Source: Ptiloglossa arizonensis (Eukaryota; Arthropoda; Insecta; Hymenoptera; Colletidae). Taken from it: 64,000 nt of DNA. Of the stretch, positions 8,865-21,247 are shown in pieces. The notes below the pieces were generated by a model, which had not been told where the DNA came from, searched no databases, and worked only from the letters and a program-made list of their open reading frames with translations. The stretch's first letter is position 1. Each line of letters starts with the position of its first letter. Location of the stretch: the NCBI RefSeq assembly GCF_051014685.1, contig NW_027478889.1:124001-188000 (forward strand), in the 5' to 3' direction. The translations under genes were made by a program, and so were the position numbers.

Positions 8865-9041
8865 TTCTGCTGCTCCAAACGCTTAACCAGAATGGCCTAG
8901 TGAAAAAATACACATACCGCTGTAATCGGGCCAGTTTCTACTTTCAGATGCAACAGGAATTTTTGGTTTAGGTCAATCCGTTCGCGAGATATGGGAGTTT
9001 GAATCTAAGAAATGGTTGAGAAGACAACAACTTTTTCGCAC

Positions 9042-11163
9042 TTCTGCTGCTCCAAACGCTTAACCAGAATGGCCTTGTGAAAAAATACACATACCGTTGT
9101 AATCGGGCGAGTTTCTACTTTCAGACCCTACAGGAATTTTTGGGTTAGGTCAATCCGTTCGCGAGATATGGGAGTTTGAAGCCAAGAAATGGTTGAGAAG
9201 GCCAAAAATTTTTCGCAATTCTGCTGCTCCAAACGCTTAACCAGAATGGCCTAGGGAAAAAATACACATACCGCTGTAATCGGGCGAGTTTCTACTTTCA
9301 GATGCAACAGGAATTTTTGGTTTAGGTCAATCCGTTCGCGAGATATGGGAGTTTGAATCTAAGAAATGGTTGAGAAGACAACAACTTTTTCGCACTTCTG
9401 CTGCTCCAAACGCTTAACCAGAATGGCCTTGTGAAAAAATACACATACCGTTGTAATCGGGCGAGTTTCTACTTTCAGACCCTACAGGAATTTTTGGGTT
9501 AGGTCAATCCGTTCGCGAGATATGGGAGTTTGAAGCCAAGAAATGGTTGAGAAGCCAAAAATTTTTCGCAATTCTGCTGCTCCAAACGCTTAACCAGAAT
9601 GGCCTAGGGAAAAAATACACATACCGTTGTAATCGGGCGAGTTTCTACTTTCAGATGCAACAGGAATTTTTGGGTTAGGTCAATCCGTTCGCGAGATATG
9701 GGAGTTTGAAGCCAAGAAATGGTTGAGAAGGCAAAAAATTTTTCGCAATTCTGCTGCTCCAAACGCTTAACAAGAAGGGCCTAGGGAAAAAATACACATA
9801 CCGTTGTAATCGGGCGAGCTTCGACTTTCAGAAGCAATAGGAAATTTTGGGTTAGGTCAATCCGTTCGCGAGATATGGGAGTTTGAAGCCAAGAAATGTT
9901 TGAGAAGGCAAAAAATTTTTCGCAATTCTGCTGCTCCAAACGCTTAACAAGAATGGCCAAGGGTAAAAATACACATACCGCTGTAATCGGGCGAGTTTCT
10001 ACTTTCAGACACAACAGGAATTTTTGAGTTAGGTCAATCCGTTCGCGAGATATGGGTGTTTGAAGCCAAGAAATGGTTGAGACGGCAAAAAATTTTTCGC
10101 AATTCTGCTGCTCCAAACGCTTAACCAGAATGGCCTTGTGAAAAAATACACATACCGTTGTAATCGGGCGAGTTTCTACTTTCAGACGCTACAGGAATTT
10201 TTGGGTTAGGTCAATCCGTTCTCGAGATATGGGAGTTTGAAGCCAAGAAATGGTTGAGAAGCCAAAAATTTTTCGCAATTCTGCTGCTCCAAACGCTTAA
10301 CCAGAATGGCCTAGGGAAAAAATACACATACCGTTGTAATCGGGCGAGTTTCTACTTTCAGATGCAACAGGAATTTTTGGGTTAGGTCAATCCGTTCGCG
10401 TGATATGGGAGTTTGACGCTAAGAAATGGTTGAGAAGACAACAAATTTTTCGAAATTCTGCTGCTCCAAACGCTTAACCAGAATGGCCTAGGGAAAAAAT
10501 ACACACACCGTTGTAATCGGGCGAGTTTCTACTTTCAGATGCAATAGGAATTTTTGGGTTAGGTCAATCCGTTCGCGAGATATGGGAGTTTGAAGCCAAG
10601 AAATGGTTGAGAAGGCAAAAAATTTTTCGCAATTCTGCTGCTCCAAACGCTTAACCAGAATGGCCTAGGGAAAAAATACACATACCGCTGTAATCGGGCG
10701 AGTTTCTACTTTCAGATGCAACAGGAACTTTTGGTTTAGGTCAATCCGTTCGCGAGATATGGGAGTTTGAAGCTAAGAAATGGTTGAGAAGACAACAAAT
10801 TTTTCGCACTTCTGCTGCTCCAAACGCTTAACAAGAATGGCCTAGGGTAAAAATACACATACCGCTGTAATCGGGCGAGTTTCTACTTTCAGACGCAACA
10901 GGAATTTTTGAGTTAGGTCAATCCGTTCGCGAGATATGGGAGTTTGAAGCCAAGAAATGGTTGAGGAGGCAAAAAATTTTTCGCAATTCTGCTGCTCCAA
11001 ACGCTTAACCAGAATGGCCTAGGGAAAAAATACACATACCGCTGTAATCGGGCGAGTTTCTACTTTCAGATGCAACAGGAATTTTTGGGTTAGGTCAATC
11101 CGTTCGCGAGATATGGGAGTTTGAAGCTAAGAAATGGTTGAGAAGACAACAAATTTTTCGCAT
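9042..11163 (+). repeat. Mixed block, 12 monomers
   Basis: The order is C-A-C-J-K-L-C-D-E-A2-I-A. The first C (9042-9218) has ggccaaaaattttt and is still 177 bp, unlike the other C monomers. 9219-10102 is the second copy of the segment at 3736-4618. The L-to-C joint at 10103 skips the usual A1 and B. Confidence 0.86.
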
Positions 11164-13640
11164 TTCTGCTGCTCCAAACGCTTAACCAGAATGGCCTAGG
11201 GAAAAAATACACATACCGTTGTAATCGGGCGAGTTTCTACTTTCAGATGCAACAGGAATTTTTGGGTTAGGTCAATCCGTTCGCGAGATATGGGAGTTTG
11301 AAGCTAAGAAATGGTTGAGAAGACAACAAATTTTTCGAAATTCTGCTGCTCCAAACGCTTAACCAGAATGGCCTAGGGAAAAAATACACACACCGTTGTA
11401 ATCGGGCGAGTTTCTACTTTCAGAAGCAATAGGAATTTTTGGGTTAGGTCAATCCGTTCGCGAGATATGGGAGTTTGAAGCCAAGAAGTGGTTGAGAAGG
11501 CGAAAAATTTTTCGCAATTCTGCTGCTCCAAACGCTTAACAAGAATGGCCTAGGGTAAAAATACACATACCGCTGTATTCGGGCGAGTTTCTACTTTCAG
11601 ACGCAACAGGAATTTTTGAGTTAGGTCAATCCGTTCGCGAGATATGGGAGTTTGAAGCCAAGGAATGGTTGAGAAGGCAAAAAATTTTTCGCAATTCTGC
11701 TGCACCAAACGCTTAACAAGAATGGCCTAGGGAAAAAATACACATACCGTTGTAATCGGGCGAGTTTCTACTTTCAGATGCAACAGGAATTTTTGGGTTA
11801 GGTCAATCCGTTCGCGAGATATGGGAGTTTGAAGCCAAGAAATGGTTGAGAAGGCAAAAAATTTTTCGCAATTCTGCTGCTCCAAACGCTTAACAAGAAG
11901 GGCCTAGGGAAAAAATACACATACCGTTGTAATCGGGCGAGCTTCGACTTTCAGAAGCAATAGGAAATTTTGGGTTAGGTCAATCCGTTCGCGAGATATG
12001 GGAGTTTGAAGCCAAGAAATGGTTGAGAAGGCAAAAAATTTTTCGCAATTCTGCTGCTCCAAACGCTTAACAAGAATGGCCTAGGGTAAAAATACACATA
12101 CCGCTGTAATCGGGCGAGTTTCTACTTTCAGACACAACAGGAATTTTTGAGTTAGGTCAATCCGTTCGCGATATATGGGTGTTTGAAGCCAAGAAATGGT
12201 TGAGACGGCAAAAAATTTTTCGCAATTCTGCTGCTCCAAACGCTTAACCAGAATGGCCTAGGGAAAAAATACACATACCGCTGTAATCGGGCGAGTTTCT
12301 ACTTTCAGATGCAACAGGAATTTTTGGTTTAGGTCAATCCGTGCGCGAGATATGGGAGTTTGAAGCTAAGAAATGGTTGAGAAGACAACAACTTTTTCGC
12401 ACTTCTGCTGCTCCAAACGCTTAACCAGAATGGCCTAGGGAAAAAATACACATACCGTTGTAATCGGGCGAGTTTCTACTTTCAGATGCAACAGGAATTT
12501 TTGTGTTAGGTCAATCCGTTCGCGAGATATGGGAGTTTGAAGCTAAGAAATGGTTGAGAAGACAACAAATTTTTCGCACTTCTGCTGCTCCAAACGCTTA
12601 ACCAGAATGGCCTTGTGAAAAAATACACATACCGTTGTAATCGGGCGAGTTTCTACTTTCAGACGCTACAGGAATTTTTGGGTTAGGTCAATCCCTTCTC
12701 GAGATATGGGAGTTTGAAGCCAAGAAATGGTTGAGAAGCCAAAAATTTTTCGCAATTGTGCTGCTCCAAACGCTTAACCAGAATGGCCTAGGGAAAAAAT
12801 ACACATACCGTTGTAATCGGGCGAGTTTCTACTTTCAGATGCAACAGGAATTTTTGGGTTAGGTCAATCCGTTCGCGAGATATGGGAGTTTGACGCTAAG
12901 AAATGGTTGAGAAGACAACAAATTTTTCGAAATTCTGCTGCTCCAAACGCTTAACCAGAATGGCCTAGGGAAAAAATACACACACCGCTGTAATCGGGCG
13001 AGTTTCTACTTTCAGATGCAATAGGAATTTTTGGGTTAGGTCAATCCGTTCGCGAGATATGGGAGTTTGAAGCCAAGAAATGGTTGAGAAGGCAAAAAAT
13101 TTTTCGCAATTCTGCTGCTCCAAACGCTTAACCAGAATGGCCTAGGGAAAAAATACACATACCGCTGTAATCGGGCGAGTTTCTACTTTCAGATGCAACA
13201 GGAATTTTTGGTTTAGGTCAATCCGTTCGCGAGATATGGGAGTTTGAAGCTAAGAAATGGTTGAGAAGACAACAAATTTTTCGCACTTCTGCTGCTCCAA
13301 ACGCTTAACCAGAATGGCCTAGTGAAAAAATACACATACCGTTGTAATCGGGCGAGTTTCTACTTTCAGATGCAATAGGAATTTTTGGGTTAGGTCAATC
13401 CGTTCGCGAGAAATGGGAGTTTGAAGCCAAGAAATGGTTGAGAAGGCAAAAATTTTTTCGCAATTCTGCTGCTCCAAACGCTTAACCAGAATGGCCTAGT
13501 GAAAAAATACACATACCGCTGTAATCGGGCCAGTTTCTACTTTCAGATGCAACAGGAATTTTTGGGTTAGGTCAATCCGTTCGCGAGATATGGGAGTTTG
13601 AAGCTAAGAAATGGTTGAGAAGACAACAACTTTTTCGCAA
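11164..13640 (+). repeat. 14-monomer higher-order repeat, copy b (2,477 bp)
   Basis: It has the same order as copy a and the same length. Private changes include gcgatatatggg in L (near 12170), aatcccttctcgag and aattgtgctg in C (near 12690 and 12757). The G monomer ends in cgcaat and is followed by J rather than B1, so the right joint differs from copies f and g. Confidence 0.92.
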
Positions 13641-16600
13641 TTCTGCTGCACCAAACGCTTAACAAGAATGGCCTAGGGAAAAAATACACATACCGTTGTA
13701 ATCGGGCGAGTTTCTACTTTCAGATGCAACAGGAATTTTTGGGTTAGGTCAATCCGTTCGCGAGATATGGGAGTTTGAAGCCAAGAAATGGTTGAGAAGG
13801 CAAAAAATTTTTCGCAATTCTGCTGCTCCAAACGCTTAACAAGAAGGGCCTAGGGAAAAAATACACATACCGTTTTAATCGGGCGAGCTTCGACTTTCAG
13901 AAGCAATAGGAAATTTTGGGTTAGGTCAATCCGTTCGCGAGATATGGGAGTTTGAAGCCAAGAAATGGTTGAGAAGGCAAAAAATTTTTCGCAATTCTGC
14001 TGCTCCAAACGCTTAACAAGAATGGCCTAGGGTAAAAATACACATACCGCTGTAATCGGGCGAGTTTCTACTTTCAGACACAACAGGAATTTTTGAGTTA
14101 GGTCAATCCGTTCGCGAGATATGGGAGTTTGAATCTAAGAAATGGTTGAGAAGACAACAACTTTTTCGCACTTCTGCTGCTCCAAACGCTTAACCAGAAT
14201 GGCCTTGTGAAAAAATACACATACCGTTGTAATCGGGCGAGTTTCTACTTTCAGACCCTACAGGAATTTTTGGGTTAGGTCAATCCGTTCGCGAGATATG
14301 GGAGTTTGAAGCCAAGAAATGGTTGAGAAGCCAAAAATTTTTCGCAATTCTGCTGCTCCAAACGCTTAACCAGAATGGCCTAGGGAAAAAATACACATAC
14401 CGTTGTAATCGGGCGAGTTTCTACTTTCAGATGCAACAGGAATTTTTGGGTTAGGTCAATCCGTTCGCGAGATATGGGAGTTTGACGCTAAGAAATGGTT
14501 GAGAAGACAACAAATTTTTCGAAATTCTGCTGCTCCAAACGCTTAACAAGAAGGGCCTAGGGAAAAAATACACATACCGTTGTAATCGGGCGAGCTTCGA
14601 CTTTCAGAAGCAATAGGAAATTTTGGGTTAGGTCAATCCGTTCGCGAGATATGGGAGTTTGAAGCCAAGAAATGGTTGAGAAGGCAAAAAATTTTTCGCA
14701 ATTCTGCTGCTCCAAACGCTTAACAAGAAGGGCCTAGGGAAAAAATACACATACCGTTGTAATCGGGCGAGCTTCGACTTTCAGAAGCAATAGGAAATTT
14801 TGGGTTAGGTCAATCCGTTCGCGAGATATGGGAGTTTGAAGCCAAGAAATGGTTGAGAAGGCAAAAAATTTTTCGCAATTCTGCTGCTCCAAACGCTTAA
14901 CAAGAATGGCCAAGGGTAAAAATACACATACCGCTGTAATCGGGCGAGTTTCTACTTTCAGACACAACAGGAATTTTTGAGTTAGGTCAATCCGTTCGCG
15001 AGATATGGGTGTTTGAAGCCAAGAAATGGTTGAGACGGCAAGAAATTTTTCGCAATTCTGCTGCTCCAAACGCTTAACCAGAATGGCCTAGGGAAAAAAT
15101 ACACATACCGCTGTAATCGGGCGAGGTTCTACTTTCAGATGCAACAGGAATTTTTGGTTTAGGTCAATCCGTGCGCGAGATATGGGAGTTTGAAGCTAAG
15201 AAATGGTTGAGAAGACAACAACTTTTTCGCACTTCTGCTGCTCCAAACGCTTAACCAGAATGGCCTAGGGAAAAAATACACATACCGTTGTAATCGGGCG
15301 AGTTTCTACTTTCAGATGCAACAGGAATTTTTGGGTTAGGTCAATCCGTTCGCGAGATATGGGAGTTTGAAGCTAAGAAATGGTTGAGAAGACAACAAAT
15401 TTTTCGCACTTCTGCTGCTCCAAACGCTTAACCAGAATGGCCTTGTGAAAAAATACACATACCGTTGTAATCGGGCGAGTTTCTACTTTCAGACGCTACA
15501 GGAATTTTTGGGTTAGGTCAATCCGTTCTCGAGATATGGGAGTTTGAAGCCAAGAAATGGTTGAGAAGACAACAACTTTTTCGCACTTCTGCTGCTCCAA
15601 ACGCTTAACCAGAATGGCCTAGGGAAAAAATACACATACCGTAGTAATCGGGCGAGCTTCGACTTTCAGAAGCAATAGGAAATTTTGGGTTATGTCAATC
15701 CGTTCGCGAGATATGGGAGTTTGAAGCCAAGAAATGGTTGAGAAGGCAAAAAATTTTTCGCAATTCTGCTGCTCCAAACGCTTAACAAGAATGGCCTAGG
15801 GTAAAAATACACATACCGCTGTAATCGGGCGAGTTTCTACTTTCAGACGCAACAGGAATTTTTGAGTTAGGTCAATCCGTTCGCGAGATATGGGAGTTTG
15901 AAGCCAAGAAATGGTTGAGAAGGCAAAAAATTTTTCGCCATTCTGCTGCTCCAAACGCTTAACCAGAATGGCCTAGTGAAAAAATACACATACCGCTGTA
16001 ATCGGGCCAGTTTCTACTTTCAGATGCAACAGGAATTTTTGGGTTAGGTCAATCCGTTCGCGAGATATGGGAGTTTGAAGCTAAGAAATGGTTGAGAAGA
16101 CAACAACTTTTTCGCAATTCTGCGGCACCAAACGCTTAACAAGAATGGCCTAGGGAAAAAATACACATACCGTTGTAATCGGGCGAGTTTCTACTTTCAG
16201 ATGCAACAGGAATTTTTGGGTTAGGTCAATCCGTTCGCGAGATATGGGAGTTTGAAGCCAAGAAATGGTTGAGAAGGCAAAAAATTTTTCGCAATTCTGC
16301 TGCTCCAAACGCTTAACCAGAATGCCCTAGTGAAAAAATACACATACCGTTGTAATCGGGCGAGCTTCGACTTTCAGAAGCAATAGGAAATTTTGGGTTA
16401 GGTCAATCCGTTCGCGAGATATGGGAGTTTGAAGCCAAGAAATGGTTGAGAAGGCAAAAAATTTTTCGCAATTCTGCTGCTCCAAACGCTTAACAAGAAT
16501 GGCCTAGGGTAAAAATACACATACCGCTGTAATCGGGCGAGTTTCTACTTTCAGACACAACAGGAATTTTTGAGTTAGGTCAATCCATTCGCGAGATATG

Positions 16601-18063
16601 GGTGTTTGAAGCCAAGAAATGGTTGAGACGGCAAAAAATTTTTCGCAATTCTGCTGCTCCAAACGCTTAACCAGAATGGCCTAGGGAAAAAATACACATA
16701 CCGCTGTAATCGGGCGAGATTCTACTTTCAGATGCAACAGGAATTTTTGGTTTAGGTCAATCCGTGCGCGAGATATGGGAGTTTGAAGCTAAGAAATGGT
16801 TGAGAAGACAACAACTTTTTCGCACTTCTGCTGCTCCAAACGCTTAACCAGAATGGCCTAGGGAAAAAATACACATACCGTTGTAATCGGGCGAGTTTCT
16901 ACTTTCAGACCCTACAGGAATTTTTGGGTTAGGTCAATCCGTTCGCGAGATATGGGAGTTTGAAGCCAAGAAATGGTTGAGAAGCCAAAAATTTTTCGCA
17001 ATTCTGCTGCTCCAAACGCTTAACCAGAATGGCCTAGGGAAAAAATACACATACCGTTGTAATCGGGCGAGTTTCTACTTTCAGATGCAACAGGAATTTT
17101 TGGGTTAGGTCAATCCGTTCGCGAGATATGGGAGTTTGACGCTAAGAAATGGTTGAGAAGACAACAAATTTTTCGAAATTCTGCTGCTCCAAACGCTTAA
17201 CCAGAATGGCCTACGGAAAAAATACACACACCGTTGTAATCGGGCGAGTTTCTACTTTCAGACGCAACAGGAATTTTTGAGTTAGGTCAATCCGTTCGCG
17301 AGATATGGGAGTTTGAAACCAAGGAATGGTTGAGATGGCAAAAAATTTTTCGCAATTCTGCTGCACCAAACGCTTAACAAGAATGGCCTAGGGAAAAAAT
17401 ACACATACCGTTGTAATCGGGCGAGTTTCTACTTTCAGATGCAACAGGAATTTTTGGGTTAGGTCAATCCGTTCGCGAGATATGGGAGTTTGAAGCCAAG
17501 AAATGGTTGAGAAGGCAAAAAATTTTTCGCAATTCTGCTGCTCCAAACGCTTAACAAGAAGGGCCTAGGGAAAAAATACACATACCGTTGTAATCGGGCG
17601 AGCTTCGACTTTCAGAAGCAATAGGAAATTTTGGGTTAGGTCAATCCGTTCGCGAGATATGGGAGTTTGAAGCCAAGAAATGGTTGAGAAGGCAAAAAAT
17701 TTTTCGCAATTCTGCTGCTCCAAACGCTTAACAAGAATGGCCAAGGGTAAAAATACACATACCGCTGTAATCGGGCGAGTTTCTACTTTCAGACACAACA
17801 GGAATTTTTGAGTTAGGTCAATCCGTTCGCGAGATATGGGTGTTTGAAGCCAAGAAATGGTTGAGACGGCAAAAAATTTTTCGCAATTCTGCTGCTCCAA
17901 ACGCTTAACCAGAATGGCCTAGGGAAAAAATACACATACCGCTGTAATCGGGCGAGGTTCTACTTTCAGATGCAACAGGAATTTTTGGTTTAGGTCAATC
18001 CGTGCGCGAGATATGGGAGTTTGAAGCTAAGAAATGGTTGAGAAGACAACAACTTTTTCGCAC
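13641..18063 (+). repeat. Mixed block, 25 monomers with several block joints
   Basis: The order is J-K-L-C-D-K-K-L-A1-B-C-H-I-G-J-K2-L-A1-B/C-D-E/M-J-K-L-A1. Two K monomers stand side by side at 14543-14896. Hybrids are an L head with an A end (13995-14171), a C head with an A tail (15410-15586) and an E head with an M-like end (17179-17355). A1 monomers near 15123 and 17954 share gcgaggttc. Confidence 0.84.
13995..14171 (+). repeat. Hybrid monomer, L head and A-like tail
   Basis: It begins as L (caagaatgg, agggtaaaaa, cagacacaac, gagtta), then has atgggagtttgaatctaag and the tail caacaactttttcgcac. The gaatctaag variant is otherwise seen in A-type ends near 3873, 9003 and 9357. This places an exchange inside the monomer, between about positions 103 and 131. 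Confidence 0.85.
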
Positions 18064-19301
18064 TTCTGCTGCTCCAAACGCTTAACCAGAATGGCCTAGG
18101 GAAAAAATACACATACCGTTGTAATCGGGCGAGTTTCTACTTTCAGATGCAACAGGAATTTTTGGGTTAGGTCAATCCGTTCGCGAGATATGGGAGTTTG
18201 AAGCTAAGAAATGGTTGAGAAGACAACAAATTTTTCGCACTTCTGCTGCTCCAAACGCTTAACCAGAATGGCCTTGTGAAAAAATACACATACCGTTGTA
18301 ATCGGGCGAGTTTCTACTTTCAGACGCTACAGGAATTTTTGGGTTAGGTCAATCCGTTCTCGAGATATGGGAGTTTGAAGCCAAGAAATGGTTGAGAAGC
18401 CAAAAATTTTTCGCAATTCTGCTGCTCCAAACGCTTAACCAGAATGGCCTAGGGAAAAAATACACATACCGTTGTAATCGGGCGAGTTTCTACTTTCAGA
18501 TGCAACAGGAATTTTTGGGTTAGGTCAATCCGTTCGCGAGATATGGGAGTTTGACGCTAAGAAATGGTTGAGAAGACAACAAATTTTTCGCAATTCTGCT
18601 GCTCCAAACGCTTAACCAGAATGGCCTAGGGAAAAAATACACACACCGTTGTAATCGGGCGAGTTTCTACTTTCAGATGCAATAGGAATTTTTGGGTTAG
18701 GTCAATCCGTTCGCGAGATATGGGAGTTTGAAGCCAAGAAATGGTTGAGAAGGCAAAAAATTTTTCGCAATTCTGCTGCTCCAAACGCTTAACCAGAATG
18801 GCCTAGGGAAAAAATACACATACCGCTGTAATCGGGCGAGTTTCTACTTTCAGATGCAACAGGAATTTTTGGTTTAGGTCAATCCGTTCGCGAGATATGG
18901 GAGTTTGAAGCTAAGAAATGGTTGAGAAGACAACAAATTTTTCGCACTTCTGCTGCTCCAAACGCTTAACCAGAATGGCCTAGTGAAAAAATACACATAC
19001 CGTTGTAATCGGGCGAGTTTCTACTTTCAGATGCAATAGGAATTTTTGGGTTAGGTCAATCCGTTCGCGAGATATGGGAGTTTGAAGCCAAGAAATGGTT
19101 GAGAAGGCAAAAAATTTTTCGCAATTCTGCTGCTCCAAACGCTTAACCAGAATGGCCTAGTGAAAAAATACACATACCGCTGTAATCGGGCCAGTTTCTA
19201 CTTTCAGATGCAACAGGAATTTTTGGGTTAGGTCAATCCGTTCGCGAGATATGGGAGTTTGAAGCTAAGAAATGGTTGAGAAGACAACAACTTTTTCGCA
19301 C

Positions 19302-19478
19302 TTCTGCTGCTCCAAACGCTTAACCAGAATGGCCTAGGGAAAAAATACACATACCGTAGTAATCGGGCGAGCTTCGACTTTCAGAAGCAATAGGAAATTT
19401 TGGGTTATGTCAATCCGTTCGCGAGATATGGGAGTTTGAAGCCAAGAAATGGTTGAGAAGGCAAAAAATTTTTCGCAA
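19302..19478 (+). repeat. Subfamily H monomer
   Basis: Diagnostic bases are ccgtag, gagcttcgac, cagaagcaatagg, aaattttggg and ggttatgtc, with a gccaag and ggcaaaaaa end. H follows G and precedes I. It shares the inverted repeat of K but differs in ccgtag and ttatgtc. Confidence 0.9.
19371..19388 (+). other. Short inverted repeat specific to H and K monomers
   Basis: gcttc and gaagc, five-base arms around an eight-base loop (gactttca), can pair. Ordinary monomers have gtttc and gatgc at the same places and cannot. The equivalent in the K monomer is 7342-7359. Confidence 0.75.
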
Positions 19479-20363
19479 TTCTGCTGCTCCAAACGCTTAA
19501 CAAGAATGGCCTAGGGTAAAAATACACATACCGCTGTAATCGGGCGAGTTTCTACTTTCAGACGCAACAGGAATTTTTGAGTTAGGTCAATCCGTTCGCG
19601 AGATATGGGAGTTTGAAGCCAAGAAATGGTTGAGAAGGCAAAAAATTTTTCGCCATTCTGCTGCTCCAAACGCTTAACCAGAATGGCCTAGTGAAAAAAT
19701 ACACATACCGCTGTAATCGGGCCAGTTTCTACTTTCAGATGCAACAGGAATTTTTGGGTTAGGTCAATCCGTTCGCGAGATATGGGAGTTTGAAGCTAAG
19801 AAATGGTTGAGAAGACAACAACTTTTTCGCAATTCTGCTGCACCAAACGCTTAACAAGAATGGCCTAGGGAAAAAATACACATACCGTTGTAATCGGGCG
19901 AGTTTCTACTTTCAGATGCAACAGGAATTTTTGGGTTAGGTCAATCCGTTCGCGAGATATGGGAGTTTGAAGCCAAGAAATGGTTGAGAAGGCAAAAAAT
20001 TTTTCGCAATTCTGCTGCTCCAAACGCTTAACAAGAATGGCCTAGGGTAAAAATACACATACCGCTGTAATCGGGCGAGTTTCTACTTTCAGACACAACA
20101 GGAATTTTTGAGTTAGGTCAATCCATTCGCGAGATATGGGTGTTTGAAGCCAAGAAATGGTTGAGACGGCAAAAAATTTTTCGCAATTCTGCTGCTCCAA
20201 ACGCTTAACCAGAATGGCCTAGGGAAAAAATACACATACCGCTGTAATCGGGCGAGTTTCTACTTTCAGATGCAACAGGAATTTTTGGTTTAGGTCAATC
20301 CGTGCGCGAGATATGGGAGTTTGAAGCTAAGAAATGGTTGAGAAGACAACAACTTTTTCGCAC

Positions 20364-21247
20364 TTCTGCTGCTCCAAACGCTTAACCAGAATGGCCTAGG
20401 GAAAAAATACACATACCGTTGTAATCGGGCGAGTTTCTACTTTCAGATGCAACAGGAATTTTTGGGTTAGGTCAATCCGTTCGCGAGATATGGGAGTTTG
20501 AAGCTAAGAAATGGTTGAGAAGACAACAAATTTTTCGCACTTCTGCTGCTCCAAACGCTTAACCAGAATGGCCTTGTGAAAAAATACACATACCGTTGTA
20601 ATCGGGCGAGTTTCTACTTTCAGACGCTACAGGAATTTTTGGGTTAGGTCAATCCGTTCTCGAGATATGGGAGTTTGAAGCCAAGAAATGGTTGAGAAGC
20701 CAAAAATTTTTCGCAATTCTGCTGCTCCAAACGCTTAACCAGAATGGCCTAGGGAAAAAATACACATACCGTTGTAATCGGGCGAGTTTCTACTTTCAGA
20801 TGCAACAGGAATTTTTGGGTTAGGTCAATCCGTTCGCGAGATATGGGAGTTTGACGCTAAGAAATGGTTGAGAAGACAACAAATTTTTCGAAATTCTGCT
20901 GCTCCAAACGCTTAACCAGAATGGCCTAGGGAAAAAATACACACACCGTTGTAATCGGGCGAGTTTCTACTTTCAGATGCAATAGGAATTTTTGGGTTAG
21001 GTCAATCCGTTCGCGAGATATGGGAGTTTGAAGCCAAGAAATGGTTGAGAAGGCAAAAAATTTTTCGCAATTCTGCTGCTCCAAACGCTTAACCAGAATG
21101 GCCTAGGGAAAAAATACACATACCGCTGTAATCGGGCGAGTTTCTACTTTCAGATGCAACAGGAATTTTTGGTTTAGGTCAATCCGTTCGCGAGATATGG
21201 GAGTTTGAAGCTAAGAAATGGTTGAGAAGACAACAAATTTTTCGAAA
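20364..21247 (+). repeat. Truncated unit B-C-D-E-A2
   Basis: Five monomers start a new unit, but the A2 monomer ends in cgaaat (near 21244) and is followed directly by C at 21248. The cgaaat tail belongs to D or B1, so the joint looks like an exchange within the tail region. Confidence 0.84.

Larger units (their letters stand above)
6565..9041 (+). repeat. 14-monomer higher-order repeat, copy a (2,477 bp)
   Basis: The order is B1-N-M-J-K-L-A1-B-C-D-E-A2-F-G. The length is 14 x 177 minus one because it holds one 176-bp C monomer. It shares private variants with copy b at an offset of 4599, notably tttgtgttag in B (7901 and 12500) and acacaccgctg in E. The last monomer (8865-9041) is a G head joined to an A-like end carrying ggttta and gaatctaag, so the right edge is a recombinant joint. 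Confidence 0.93.
18064..20363 (+). repeat. 13-monomer H/I-containing higher-order unit
   Basis: The order is B-C-D-E-A2-F-G-H-I-G-J-L-A1. The I monomer ends in cgccat (near 19652), shared with I near 15938. A related 13-monomer order (C-D-E-A2-F-G-H-I-G-J-K2-L-A1) fills 21248-23547, so this is a second higher-order layout sharing the C-to-G core with the main 14-mer. Confidence 0.87.
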
